DNA of 56,620 nucleotides from Ramazzottius varieornatus (GCA_001949185.1 BDGG01000028.1:1-56620); one strand, 5' to 3'. Shown: positions 10,659 to 21,534, counted from the stretch's first letter. The notes: generated by a model not told the origin, from the sequence alone. Program-made: numbers and translations.

Positions 10659-13453
10659 ATGGTGCACATCGACAGAAACGTTATCAACTTCTTGACATTC
10701 AAGGAGCGAGCGAGGAAGGATTTGTTGAAATGCATCGACGACTGTCCCGGCACGAAGGTTCGGAAAATATTCCTGCAAAAATCAGTTCGCTTTTTTTTAT
10801 ATTCTGAGAACGCTGATTTACAGGCGTTAGTGTGGGACGATTACCTGATCGGCCCATTTAGCCAGCTGGCAGACTACAGCGTCCTGCAAGACCATCAAGT
10901 CACTCGAATGTTCACGCTCGCCAAATCCGAATTCCCGTCTAACATGGATTTCACCAGCATGATTTTCCTCGTCCGTGCGGAACTAAAGATTGTCAAAAGG
11001 ATAGCCAAATTCCTGTCCAAGTACGGAGACATATTGGTGATTGGTGAACCGGTAGCACCCAGAAATAAAACGGAAACATGAAAATTACGAATTTTATTTT
11101 GATTCTAAATGTTGACCGTACGGCGTGCCGCTACCACATGGCACGCCATACGACCCTGTTCACTTGCAGTCTGCCGCCGAATTCCTATTGTCTCAGCATT
11201 TTGTTATCTTCCGCAGGGCGGCTTCCGTAAAGAAAGCTTCTCTTCCAAAGATTTACGTCTGCTTCGTTCCGGCCATCAGCAGCGTCTGCCAGAAAGCCCT
11301 TATCGAGAACTTACCGGCTGCCGCACAGCTCGTACACGAGTTTCGGGCATGTCCGGTTGGTGCAATCCCGCTCGAGACCGATGTCATGTCCCTCGAGCAC
11401 GAGAACTCCTTCCGAGGACTGTTCCTCGAAGAAGACCCGTCTTGCCTTCACCATTTAACTATTGCTATTAAAGACATACAGAAAGTCCATGGCGTTATTC
11501 CAAACATTTACGGCAAGGGAAAATACGCAAAGGTAAATTTTCAGTTAGAGTATGCAGGCTCGTGCACTGACGGTTTTTGCATACGTGTTATCGAGACATG
11601 GACCTGCATACATGGTGTGCCGCATATGCATACACTTTTCGTGTGCTTAATGGTTTGACGGAGCGTATGCTGGTTTGACTTATCCTTTTCTTTTTGCAGC
11701 AACTAATTGACATGGTAGTGAAGCACGGCAAGGACGCTCCCAACTCTGAATGGAACATTGCTTGTCGCTTCGATAACCTGTTCATCATCGATAGGACCGT
11801 CGATCTAATCACGATAATGCCGACGCAGCTGACGTACGAAGGCCTGATTGACGAGTGCTTTGGCATCCATCAGGCCACTGTGCGCCTACCGGCTGACAAG
11901 TTCCCAAATATGGGCACCTCGTCAAAGAACCCTGATCAGTCGGAGAGCGGCAGAAAGGACGCACCGGAGAAGAAAATCATCCTCAACTCTAGCGACGAAC
12001 TCTTCACCGAGATCCGCGACCTCAACTTCAGCGCTGTCGGACCGGTCTTCTCCGGCAAGGCCAAGTTCCTCAACGCTAAACTCGGCGTAAGAAAACAAAA
12101 AGATCAAAATAAAGCATTCGCCCACATGATACACAGTGTCAAATTCAGACATGAGAAAAAACCATAGACTAAAATGTAAGCTCGAAAAGCAAATTCAGTC
12201 ACATCGTTTTGCTAAGTTGCTTCCAGCCGATAACAGTGGGTACGTGGGCCACTTGGGAGATCGATAAGATGGTTCAAGTGGCGCACACCTTCAGCTGGCG
12301 CTACTGAAAGTGTGCGCTACTTGCGCAAGCGATCTGGACGAGCTAGTTTTTCGAGCTCAAAATCATGGCAAATGAATTTTGATTGTTTGAATTCCACAGG
12401 AGAGATTCAGTGCGAAAGAAGTCGCCGAGATGAAAGAGTTCGTGGCCAAGATGCCTCACCTTCTTTCCCTCAAGCAGTCCCTGACCACGTTCATGACAGT
12501 AGCCGAATTGATAAAGCCCTTCGTGAACAACGACAATTTCCTCGAGTCTCTGGAAGTCCAACAAGGCTTCTTGTCCGGTCAGGACGCCGACAAGGTCCAC
12601 CCGTACATCGAGCAGCTGATTGCCCAGTGTGAACCTTTCGATCAAGTCATCCGGCTGATCGTCTTGCAGTCCGAAGTTAACGGTGGACTGAAGCAGCCAG
12701 TGCTTGCCCACTACAAACGCGACATAATCCACTCGTACGGGTTCGAAGAGATTGTCTCGTTGAACAACATGGAGAAAGCTGGGTTGTTCAGAACAGCGAA
12801 CAAGAAATGGTTCCGAATGGCGAGGGACGCGTTGAAACTCTTCGTCGAACATTCCGACAGTTCGGTACGTCCATCCTCGTTTCATCTCTTCCTGCTCGGA
12901 AAATTCCATTCTTTCTCCTTTACAGGCTAGCAAAGACATCTCCTACATCTTCAGCGGGTACGCACCTTTGAGTGTCCGGCTAGCGAAACATCTCGTCTTT
13001 CCTGGTTGGAGAACCATCAGCGACCTACTGGAAGTTATTCCTGGAGAAAAGATAGAAGCCAAACAGAAAATACCCGAACATTTGCGGAAACGAAGTGAGT
13101 TAATGTTTTCTGAATTTCATTTTGAGAATTTTGTTCGCGATTTATTTCAAATGATGTTAGGGAATTCCATTTCTTCCTCGGTGTCCTCGGCGGGTGAGGA
13201 GCCAGCAGTAGTTAGCCTCGTCGTCTATATCGGAGGTGTTACCTACGCTGAAGTATCTGCTTTGCGTCACCTGTCCAACCAAGAACACAGTGAGCCGAAA
13301 TTTTTCTCGGTACGGTAGCTTATGCACATGCTTCTCACTAAGATCTGATTTATTCCAGCATCTTCCATATTTTACGTGCTGACCACGGAAATGCTCAGCG
13401 GTACTGCGCTCATCAAGTCCTTGAAAGAGACCATGAAGACTACCGTATTTTAG
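10659..13453 (+). CDS. VPS33A: VPS33A, Sec1/Munc18 subunit of HOPS/CORVET
   Basis: VPS33A is the SM-family protein that binds SNAREs within the class C Vps tethering complexes for endosome-lysosome fusion. Eight coding exons fit in phase: 10659-10757, 10824-11020, 11217-11532, 11700-12086, 12400-12864, 12926-13094, 13161-13289 and 13359-13453, about 618 aa against 596 in human. Diagnostic segments are ALVWDDYLIGPFSQLADYS, TQLTYEGLIDECFGI, LQSEVNGGLKQPVL, YIFSGYAPLSVRLAKHL and the near-terminal GGVTYAEVSALRHLS. The YAPLSVRL and GLKQPVL forms match VPS33A rather than VPS33B. Intron 1 (66 nt) keeps the frame open and could be missed by ORF-based annotation. Intron 4 carries a copy of the dispersed GTGGCGCAC palindrome. 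Confidence 0.95.
11105..11155. repeat. Small palindrome in VPS33A intron 2
   Basis: GTACGGCGTGCC and GGCACGCCATAC are inverted around a short loop. It is shorter than the dispersed GTGGCGCAC family and I do not assign it to that family. Confidence 0.5.
12275..12323. repeat. GTGGCGCAC palindrome, copy in VPS33A intron 4
   Basis: The arms CAAGTGGCGCACAC and GTGTGCGCTACTTG flank a CAGCTGGCGCTACTGAAA centre. A diverged half-copy (GTGGGCCACTTG) sits about 40 bp upstream. GCGATCTGG follows, the outer flank seen at other copies. Confidence 0.85.
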
Positions 13454-13697
13454 TTTTGTATCTGCACTCGTCAGCAGCCAACAAGCGATTTTTGACAAAA
13501 CTTCCCATGTGACCAAACAACATTTCCCGGTTTCCCATTAGTTTTATAATTTATTCTATCTCACACCGGCACTTTTGCATGTTTGAATTATCCGAAGTCA
13601 TCAAAGCTAATCAGGAGAGCTTTCCTCAGTGACTCTCGGAGAATACCAAAAGAGAACAGTTACAGGTAGGGATGAGCTATTTGGATTGATAGATCAA

Positions 13698-14523
13698 TCA
13701 AGCGTTGTCGGCGTGCATCGGGATTGGCTGGAGCAGGCGTGAGGGGCAGTTGAAAGTGCTGCATTCGCTGCAAGCTCCCATGCAGCGAATTCCCAGACCT
13801 GCAACGAAGCAAGCGCATCCCGAGGTACTGTAAAGTACTCGTAAAGCAAGAGAAGATAGTTTACTCGAGTTGGCGGCCAGACGGCAGTAGATTGTTGAGC
13901 GATCAGCTTCCGTGTTATCGTTCAGGCAAAACTTCTTGATGGGACTGTAGTTGACCTTCATCCTCAGCTTTCTCGTAGTCTTCAGTGGAATGACCATGCC
14001 GGTTCCACAACCTGTACAGTTCAGGAGGCAAAATCAACACGAGAGCGGCGAAAGTAATAGATCGAACTTTTCTCCTCATGGTGACGTTGCATGGTCCCAA
14101 TTTCTTACCTCCGGCTCGAGCAGCCAGGGCCGCGTAATTAATAGGCGAACTGCACGGCTTGTTAAATCGCATCCCCAACCTCTGATCTGTAAGCGCACGA
14201 AAACATTTCACAATTCAGTGCGAAGAGACAGTAAGAACTAGCGGACTCATTCTCATCGCGAAGTGAAGTTGACAGGCGGTGGCGTAGGTGATGTTGGCCG
14301 TGCTGCAGACTTGCATCATCTTGGTGAACTTGCCCTGGCACTGACACGAGGTCGTTTGGGCGGCAGTCAGCGGGAGGGAACCTACTGGGACGTAAGCGGC
14401 AGTCGTAGGTGGAGCATTCGTGGAGTCGGATGAGCCCGAACCGGATCCCCAGGGCCAGATGTCCGCCGAAGTCAAAACGGCTAGCACAAGAACGCCAATG
14501 GTCACTGTCGTAAAAGTTGCCAT
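13698..14523 (-). CDS. Small secreted cysteine-rich protein, Kazal-like N-terminal half
   Basis: Three exons (14523-14247, 14186-14109, 14011-13698) join in phase to about 222 aa. The N-terminus is a clear signal peptide (MATFTTVTIGVLVLAVLTSA), followed by a Gly/Ser/Thr-rich linker. The next block, CQCQGKF...QVCSTANITYATACQLHFA and then, across the intron, RFNKPC, has the spacing of a Kazal serine-protease-inhibitor domain (VC.....TY...C.L). One canonical cysteine appears to be missing. The C-terminal part has further cysteines (GCACFVAGLGIRCMGAC, ECSTFNC) with no family I recognise. The first donor (GA|GTCCGC) is weak, so that junction is the least certain. The protein is probably secreted, and inhibitor function is only a possibility. 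Confidence 0.6.
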
Positions 14524-15060
14524 TGTGGAGATGGTAGACTTCAACACAAAGGACAAAATTTTCAGAATGTGTTGAAGGAACCTCAGCAAAAGCAACAGTC
14601 ACTTCTGGCGACGCACGGCAAACGATACAAAGAAGTTGCTGCTGCTTAAATTTAGTGCTTTGCTCTTTTGGAGTGGCCGGACAGAAAAGTGGCGCTGTCA
14701 TCTGAGCGAGTCTTCGTCATTGATTTTTCATGAGGATATGCGAATTTTCCGCTGCGAACTTCTGTGATACCGGTGCTGCGGCGTTACAGTACTGTATACT
14801 ACCCGTGTTTTCGATTGCGGTCCGACAAAACAAACACTGAGATCTTTGATGAAGAAACGTGGAGAAAAATGCCGTATACAACTGAAAGAAGTTACAGTAC
14901 CACTCCCACTGCAGGATAGCTTGCAACGACGTTTTGAAAACACTTGGAGTTTTCTTCCATCTTTTCAGGGCGAGTCGATTATATGGCATATGCACAAACC
15001 TGCGGTTCATGGGGTAGCAGACGGGATATAGACAAATGACTTGAACCAGATCGTGTTTGT

Positions 15061-15108
15061 CAAGTGACGCACGCTCTCAACCAGTGAAAATGAAAACGAG
15101 CGCCACTA
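15061..15108. repeat. GTGGCGCAC palindrome, intergenic copy
   Basis: CAAGTGACGCACGCTCTC pairs imperfectly with GAACGAGCGCCACT-like sequence. The outer flanks are CCAGATCGTG on the left and ACGATCTGGCTCAGTTGATT on the right. The right flank is identical to that of the copy at 22380. Confidence 0.8.
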
Positions 15109-15135
15109 ATAACGATCTGGCTCAGTTGATTTGCC

Positions 15136-15747
15136 CCAGATGCTATCGATCAGTGGCGGCAGCGTATACAGACTTCTGCCGTTGACCTTTCCCCTGTTCC
15201 TGTTTAAGCTCTGTTTCATCTACCGATGGGTGGTACTTTTAGCCTCCTGACCAACCTATCCAACGCGGCATACCGGCCAATCAACGGTCAGCCGCCAATC
15301 AGTCGAGCATGAATGTGCAGTATCACACACGGTTAGCTTGGCGTGCCATTGATTACCTGATTATGTACTCATGGCACAAATCTGTTTGAATGATTGACCG
15401 CTAACCGTGGATTGGCCGGTCTGCCGCGTGCTCACTACCCGGGACGGATTCACGCGTACGACTGTGCGGAGGATCGTACATACTGAGGTTCGGAGATCCT
15501 ATCAGTTGATCTTCCCCTGTAGCGAGATGATCAGGAGCTGATCTTGACTTTCTAAAACGGCCAAGTTAACCCGCCTCGTGAACTACGAACTATGGCCGTA
15601 AAATAATTCATAACAAATGCTGGAGGGGTTGGCCAGGAGGCTAAAAGTACCACCCATCGGTAGATGAAACAGAGCGTAAACAAGTACAGGGGAAAGGTCA
15701 ACCGCAGAAGTCTGTATACGCAGCCGCCACTGCTATTGATCGACATC
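15136..15747. mobile_element. Foldback element, family with AAGCTCTGTTTCA ends (copy 1)
   Basis: The outer arms, about 15137-15255 and 15628-15745, are complementary over about 115 bp. They include AAGCTCTGTTTCATCTACCG and CGGTAGATGAAACAGAGC. A second inverted pair is nested inside at 15266-15303 and 15397-15433. The right half contains a TTGATCTTCCCCTGTAGC...GATGATCA segment and ACGCGTACGACTG, both shared with the element at 25568-25888. No protein is encoded. Confidence 0.8.
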
Positions 15748-15819
15748 TGGTGAGACCGCTGTCGGCTCCCACACTGTCCCTTTGATGTTTGCTGACGGCT
15801 GCGTTCAACACTCATAATA

Positions 15820-16608
15820 CCGGGGGTACAACTCGGTTTCGCAGCGCACGGTTACCTGACCGCAAATCACTTCCTGTGCAGCTTTGGCGGTTCAGTACTT
15901 TTTGTTTGCCTGTAATGGCACGTTCTCCATGACATGTAGCTGGTGACCACTGGCTAAACACTAGGTACGGAATTAGAAATGTTTTACAAGATTCGAGGGC
16001 AAACTGCTCCCAACACATGTTCCAGGTCCTCCTTCACGCGCCAAGCGTTTCAACAGCTGGAAAAAAACTTAGAACAACTCACAATCACTTCTTTACAACA
16101 TTATATCTCCAGCGTCCAACTAGCGGTTGTCCAGTGGTCAGACAAAGATCGCAAGTTGCTCATGGTGTTTCGACATATGGCGCAGCCCATGAGGTCAGGA
16201 ACGATACTACCACTGGTGGCGCCGCCAAGGTGGCAAGAAGTACATTTACTTTTTCACATTTCTATTTTACGGATTGCCTTTTTACGCATTTTACGCATTG
16301 CCCTGTCCCAGAAAGACTGAGCGAAGAACGATGATTGTTTGTGGCTCATGTAACGTTCATGTTTGTGCAGCGCACAGATTAACGAAGCAGAGTATAGTTT
16401 GTTCATATTGCAGCAAGAAGAAATCGAAATAACTGTAGCGAAAAATAAAATGAAATACATTGGCGTACCCCGGTCATGTGGCGGAACATCACGTTGGTTT
16501 TGCGCAGTAACATTCGCAACTTCATGGGGAGCACCGTGATTGGTGGGGACACGCCTTTTTCGTGCTTCCAGCCAGTTAAAAGGCTTCGGAACTCAGTTGT
16601 ACCCCCGG
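15820..16608. mobile_element. TA-flanked inverted-repeat element (789 bp)
   Basis: The ends CCGGGGGTACAACTCGGTTT and, reversed, CCGGGGGTACAACTGAGTTC form about 22-bp terminal inverted repeats. Both ends are bordered by TA, consistent with a TA target-site duplication as made by Tc1/mariner-type transposases. No transposase frame survives or was ever present, so this is a non-autonomous element. Confidence 0.75.
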
Positions 16609-16875
16609 TATTCTTTCAGCATGAAATTTCCCGGTATTTCAAGTGTTAACAACAGTTTTGGCACAGTGCATAACGAAGTTATGTATACTGCACTGTGATT
16701 TTGCTTTTAGCCAGGAAACGTACTCCCCCCTTTGTCACCTACGCAACAATTGGCTGCATGGCCAAGCTTACACCCACTGAAAACCACACTTAGCGTTTTG
16801 GCGCAATCCATTTTTTGCGTCAGCTCGTACTAGAACTGTTTGCTGGATTATGCTGACATATTTATCGTTTTGCAG

Positions 16876-18062
16876 TTTCATTTCTTTTGTGTTATTGGTT
16901 CTTCATCGGTAAAAAAATTGCTCCACCAGTTCACAGCAAAGGCTTATTATCACCCGATCAGTGTATCTGCAAATTCAATCCTAAAGCACCGGCTAAAAGG
17001 ACGCCCATATTACTACCTACCGAGAGAAAGTTGTCGCCGGTTCTGGTATCTCAACCTGAGCCGATAACCCCTGTGCCGGTGCGGAGAAAGTCCACACTAC
17101 AGCAGATTCCCACTGTTACCGTAAGAAGGTTTTCAGAACCCAAGCCACTGCCGGAGTCGGCTGAACGAATACACTCCATGGGGAGGCACGACGATAGGGT
17201 CCGCACCAGCGAAGACGAAGACGTGGTTCCGGGAAGAGTGACCGATACAGAAATTCGAATGAAAATGAGAGGCGACTTACCGATATGGACTAACCAGAAG
17301 AAACCCAAGTTCAGGAAGTACACCAGACAGATGTTTCATTTGTTCCAGACGGGAGTTTTTGCCGTGGTGAGAACAGCAAAGTACAGTATTTTTGTGGTGA
17401 TCCATGTTATTAATTTATGTCTGTGGTCGTTCCTGTCTGTCAAATAGTCAACCGTTTCGGAGCTCTGAATTAAAACAGGAAGATAGAACCAGATACACGT
17501 CATGGACGCAACCCAGACATCCGCGATGACGCTGTGTTGTCATGCAGAAGATGAATGAATGACCAATCTCTCATGTGTAGACTGTGGATTGTCCGATCGT
17601 ACTGTTGACCTAACTGTTGCAATGTTCAAATTGTTTCAGGTTGGAAAGACACACGTGTATTTCCTCAAATTCATTGATGCAGAGATGGGTGACACTCCTC
17701 GGCATGTCGTCGTGCGGTATTCCCAATGCCTCTTCTTAAAGCTGGGTGAACGGGAGTCGAACAGCTTTGAGCCAGACGAAGAGAGCGCACTGAGACGCGG
17801 AAGTCAAGCCCAAGATGAGGTTTCCTACTACAGCCGCAGCGAAGGAGAAGCACGGTTCAAAACTGGTAACCGCGGCGAGACCCACGTCCTCCTTGATCAT
17901 TTCAGACGGCTAAGGAGAGCATCGACAAGGTGCAACTGCCAGAATCCAGTAGTGCCGTGTAAGTGCATGAAGGAAGCCAAGAGGACAATTCAGGCCGACC
18001 CCGAAGAGTTTCAGAGGTTTTCTGGTACCACCGGGAAAGATTTCTGCACAATACAGTTCTGA
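16876..18062 (+). CDS. Uncharacterised two-exon protein, start not resolved
   Basis: A long open frame runs from an acceptor at about 16875 to a good donor (GCCGTG|GTGAGA, 17366). It joins in phase to an exon opening at about 17640 (VGKTHVYFLKFIDAEMGD) that stays open to 18062. The first exon begins with a hydrophobic stretch (SFLLCYWFFIG). A basic, Pro/Ser-rich region (TERKLSPVLVSQPEP, VRRKSTLQQIPTVTVRRFSE) and an acidic patch (RTSEDEDVVPG) follow. The C-terminus holds CNCQNPVVPCKC. I do not recognise the family. There is no in-frame ATG at the start, so an upstream exon is missing. Another splice (acceptor at about 17906) could end the protein earlier. Confidence 0.4.
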
Positions 18063-18438
18063 TCGTTTTGGCCTTCTTCTTTATCGTCTCATCGGGCGAT
18101 TTTTGTTACGGTTGCTCTTCCCGTTTTTTTAGCGCACAGTTCACTCCTTTTTGTTGTTTTATCCCTCGACTTTCCCCGGAAGCTGCGGTATCTTCCTGCA
18201 GTGTGCATGGCTTTCTTTTATGGTTTTACCAGTTCAGTTTCTTCGATCGCGCGGGCTCTCCCGGCTTCGCAGTACATATGACACACCATAACAGTTGCGG
18301 ATACATTACATATGACCTACTACATGACATGTATCAAATTACCGTGATCGAAGTTCATGGACGTGAACGGTCCTCTTATCAATCTTATTTACAAGTACAG
18401 CGTTAAAATTTCACTCGGACACAGAAAGTCAGACTTGC
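18063..18438. other. Short intergenic stretch, nothing recognised
   Basis: This is probably the 3' untranslated regions of the converging gene at 16876-18062 and of SDHAF1. I saw no conserved frame or repeat. Confidence 0.4.
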
Positions 18439-18738
18439 TCATGGCTTCTTCAGACGTTGGGGTATCTTTGAAGGCATATCCAGGGAAGGGTCGTTTCCTG
18501 ACGCGGAAGGAACACCGAAGACACGAAATTCCTTCACATTGGCGTTCTGCAGTGACTCCAGCTGCCTCTGGCCCCTCCGAAGAAGATATTCAATCCGCAT
18601 CGACTCAGAAAGCGGAAGCGCTGAATGTTGCTTGAACTCGGCACGGATGCGTTCTTTGAAGCCTGGCTTGTCTCGCGCAGCGCGCATGAATCCCTTGTAG
18701 AGGCGTAACACGTGGCGTGATAACCTTGACCGAACCAT
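18439..18738 (-). CDS. SDHAF1: Succinate dehydrogenase assembly factor 1
   Basis: A single-exon 99-aa frame matches SDHAF1, the mitochondrial LYR-family chaperone needed to insert iron-sulfur clusters into the SDHB subunit of complex II. The start MVRSRLSRHVLRLYKGFMRA was chosen over the upstream in-frame Met (18780) because it aligns with the family N-terminus. The core KERIRAEFKQHSALPLSES and MRIEYLLRRGQRQLESL is well conserved. Both tripeptides that are LYR in vertebrates are altered here, to LYK in helix 1 and LLR in the second site. The arginines following the second site are kept. Length is close to the human 115 aa. Confidence 0.9.
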   Translation of the reverse strand: MVRSRLSRHVLRLYKGFMRAARDKPGFKERIRAEFKQHSALPLSESMRIEYLLRRGQRQLESLQNANVKEFRVFGVPSASGNDPSLDMPSKIPQRLKKP

Positions 18739-19763
18739 CGTGCAACTGCGCTTCTCAAAGATACGCTCACCGTCCCACATCTACGCCATCAGCTTCCAGT
18801 TTGTTTTCCATTCGGGCAAAGCCTACAAACAAAGCAGGAGAAAAGTTCTAGAATACTGGAGTCAGTGCCAGCTCGGCTCTCAGAAACGTCCGAGAAAGAC
18901 GAGGAACAGAGGAAGAGAAACACTGATGTGCTGCTAAACATCGCCTTGCTGGTGATCGAAACGCATGATCAAGCTCTTGATTGATATAGCCAAGGCGCAG
19001 TGTGGGGCCGATTTTAGTCATGGCGTAATGAGTTTGCTCCTGATAGAAAAGCGCTATATAATTAGACCGGAAGATCAGTCAATCTACCATTCCTGCGCCC
19101 AGTACCTGAAACAAAGTACATTAGTTCATCGATTGATTGAGTGCTTGGCCTGCCACGGGGTTTGAAAAAGCAACGGAGCCTTGTCCGATGCGATGGTTTC
19201 CAGTTCACGAGTCGGTGCCGCGCCATTTTGATGGCTGGATGTTTCAGTTATTGCGCATTTTGGCTCACCATGCTCAGATGGAGGCGAGGTTTGGCAGCAC
19301 TTCAGTGCAGAGAAACTGAGAAAGTTTCTGCGAAAAAACTTGAGGTGGCCAATCAACAATCAAGCGAACAACAACGCTCTAGCCTCCAAGTGCCGATGCG
19401 ATATTACATTACGTGACACATTAAGTTACCAGCTGACACCACTAACACCATTACAGATTTATTTTATTCGGTGAAGCGGATTCAACGGAAGCTCATATTA
19501 TCAATTTTCCGTGAGGTTACATATTCAGCTTTTTATACAGTTAGTTCTTAAAAATAAAATGAAGAAGCAACATCGACCTCAAGAGTCAGCTCAAGGACGT
19601 TCGGAGCAGAAGTGCGGTAGAAATCTTATTTTTCTACTGGAATATTAGGATTACGAACAACAATTCTGTATAGAGGGCTTCTGCAAATGACTGCAAACTT
19701 TACAGTGAGAAACCTTTACAATGCGGAAAAAGCGAGTAGCGTGCCCGAATAAAGATCAATCAG
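18739..19763. other. Intergenic region, no gene recognised
   Basis: About 1 kb lies between SDHAF1 and SNRPD2, both on the minus strand. It should contain the SDHAF1 promoter and the SNRPD2 3' untranslated region. The short frames at 19126-19416 do not resemble proteins. Confidence 0.5.
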
Positions 19764-20306
19764 TTATTTGGGTTGAGTGGCTGCCATAGGGTTGCGGAGT
19801 ACGAGGATGACGGAATCACCACGAAGGAACATTTTCTGGATGAAGCGATCTTTGTTGACGGGTTTGCCTTTCTTCTGGCCTTTTCCTGACTTCGGATTCT
19901 CTGTCCAAATTTCCTTTACTTCTTCCAGAACCATATTACAATGCCTGGAAAAGAAAAGGCCAACGCCTTTTAGTACAACAGCAGCAGATACAAAAATACG
20001 TTGAACAGATTACCGAAGTAAACTCATCGACAATCAATCAAAGCCGACATGGTAGAAACCTTACCGGTCAAATGCCTTCACTCTACCCAGAAGTTTACGA
20101 TTATTCCGGCAGTTGATCAGGACTTGCGTGTTATTTTTCACGGACTGCGTGAGGACAGATAGCGGGCCAGTACGGAACTCTTCTTCTTCAATCTTCTGCA
20201 GCTCTTCCTGAGTCAGTTCACTCTTTGGCTTCGCGGCAGACCTGCAAAAAGAAACAGATTACGTCTGCTCGACCCACCACTTCACAACTGTAAGCGATAC
20301 TTACAT
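19764..20306 (-). CDS. SNRPD2: Small nuclear ribonucleoprotein Sm D2
   Basis: This is the core spliceosomal Sm-ring subunit D2, which binds the Sm site of U1, U2, U4 and U5 snRNAs in the nucleus. Exons are 20306-20305, 20241-20065 and 19944-19764, giving 119 aa against 118 in human. [37 protein letters not shown] and [15 protein letters not shown] form Sm motif 1. [13 protein letters not shown] and the C-terminal [20 protein letters not shown] form the rest of the fold. The start codon is interrupted: exon 1 ends in AT immediately before GTAAGT, and exon 2 supplies the G. An ORF-based annotation would therefore find no valid start. Confidence 0.94.
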
Positions 20307-20885
20307 GGCGAGGCACTACCGTCGTCCAGCAGTACGACAAAAAGATTCCAGAGGTAAAGGAAGGTAGAAGTACAGGAGATGCGAGATGCGAGATGCGAGA
20401 TGCGCAATCGGAAATGGTGGAAACTGGAAGAAAAAGTCTGTAAACTGGCAAGAATGGACGAGCGTGCAAATGCAAGGACAATCAGCCGCAGCAGACGAAC
20501 TAGGGTGTCCCTTGCGGCTTGCCAAACGCACGAGCACAATCACTGTCCGCACCCGGTACGCTGTCCACATCATTTGCTCTTACAACACCTTACCTGACAT
20601 CATATATGCAACTCGATGTACGAAAGCAGCCACTCGTCAATATGACGTAAAATTTTCCGCTCATCAGATTGAAGTTAGACCGTGCGCCGGATCCGGATTC
20701 ATTGTTTTGATCTCTTGAAGAAAACACATCCCCCCAGTTCTCATAGGTCTGTTCGGCCAAATCGTCGATAGATCACGTCATTGGATTTTTGAAGCTGTCC
20801 GTCTAAACGTCGAAGTATCCGTGCCTTGTGGGATATATCCTACTTGGACACTGGCTTTTCTAACCGGAACGTCCCACCGACAAAG
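20307..20885. promoter_or_regulatory. Divergent SNRPD2 / EF-hand gene upstream interval
   Basis: This 579-bp interval separates two start codons pointing outward. It contains the GAGATGC microsatellite. No TATA box is obvious. The overlapping frames of about 70-110 codons look accidental. Confidence 0.4.
20376..20404 (+). repeat. (GAGATGC)4 microsatellite
   Basis: Four tandem copies of the 7-bp unit GAGATGC lie about 70 bp upstream of the first SNRPD2 coding nucleotides. Confidence 0.9.
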
Positions 20886-21534
20886 ATGGCCTCTACCTCG
20901 ATTCTAACTGTGACGTTCCCCCTGGTTATCCTGTCTGATGATCTCCTCGTTCTGGTCCTCAGTGGATGCTGCAAAAACACGGGCAAATTCAGCTGTTGTG
21001 GAAAAGCCAAGTTTAACGTCTTCTGTTGTGCCTGTAAGGGAGCCTGCAAACCAGGATGTAGCTTTGATCCAAGCCTGGTCGTGAACATTCTGGACGCAGC
21101 AGCTAAAGGGGGAAAAGGTTTAGGTGGGAGAGGACGAGGCAAACGAGGAGCTGGAAGCTGAAACTCATCTGTGGATTCTCTGGAGAAGTTCCGGAGTATT
21201 GGTAGGAGATTTTCTTATGGATCCTTCCGTGTTCTAACTCAAGCTTTGCCATTTGTGTACGCTGATTGGGTTGATTGAGTTCTGTTCTGGTTTGGAAGAT
21301 TTGAATGGAGATGGTTTCCTGGACATGGGCGAAGCCGACAAGCACCGAATTAGTCGAGCTCTCTGCACCTCCCACACCTCAGATGAAATTAACCAAGACT
21401 CCGACGCCTTTTTGAACTCGACTGTTGGCGCACCTTCTCGTCCAAAGCGAGCTGTGTTGCCGGGGCGCTACGCGGAAGTGGACACCGACGGAGATGGGCG
21501 CATTTCCTTCCAAGAGTTCGACTTCGATCATTAA
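20886..21534 (+). CDS. Small cysteine-rich EF-hand protein
   Basis: Two exons, 20886-21117 and 21299-21534, join in phase to about 155 aa. The hydrophobic N-terminus (TVTFPLVILSDDLLVLVLS) could be a signal peptide. A dense cysteine cluster follows (CCKNTGKFSCC, FCCACKGACKPGC). The second exon starts in the middle of a canonical EF-hand loop, DLNGDGFLDMGE, and ends with a second loop, DTDGDGRISFQEF. Both loops have Asp/Asn at positions 1, 3 and 5 and Glu at 12, so calcium binding is likely. The donor AAAAG|GTTTAG and acceptor TTTGGAAG| are acceptable but not strong. I do not recognise the full architecture. Confidence 0.55.

Larger units (their letters stand above)
14524..16875. other. Intergenic region with two inverted-repeat elements
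   Basis: No gene is recognised in these 2.35 kb. The visible content is one dispersed palindrome (15061-15108), a foldback element (15136-15747) and a TA-flanked inverted-repeat element (15820-16608). Open frames across the latter two are accidental. Confidence 0.6.

Noticed and set aside
10758-10823. Reading through VPS33A intron 1 as coding
   Set aside because: The 66-nt stretch is open and in frame. However, it is bounded by AAG|GT and TTTACAG|, and removing it restores the family alignment.
12343-12939. 198-codon minus-strand frame
   Set aside because: It is antisense to VPS33A exon 5, whose plus-strand product is strongly conserved.
15979-16334. Two overlapping plus-strand frames of 105-113 codons
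   Set aside because: They fall inside the TA-flanked inverted-repeat element and show no transposase motifs.
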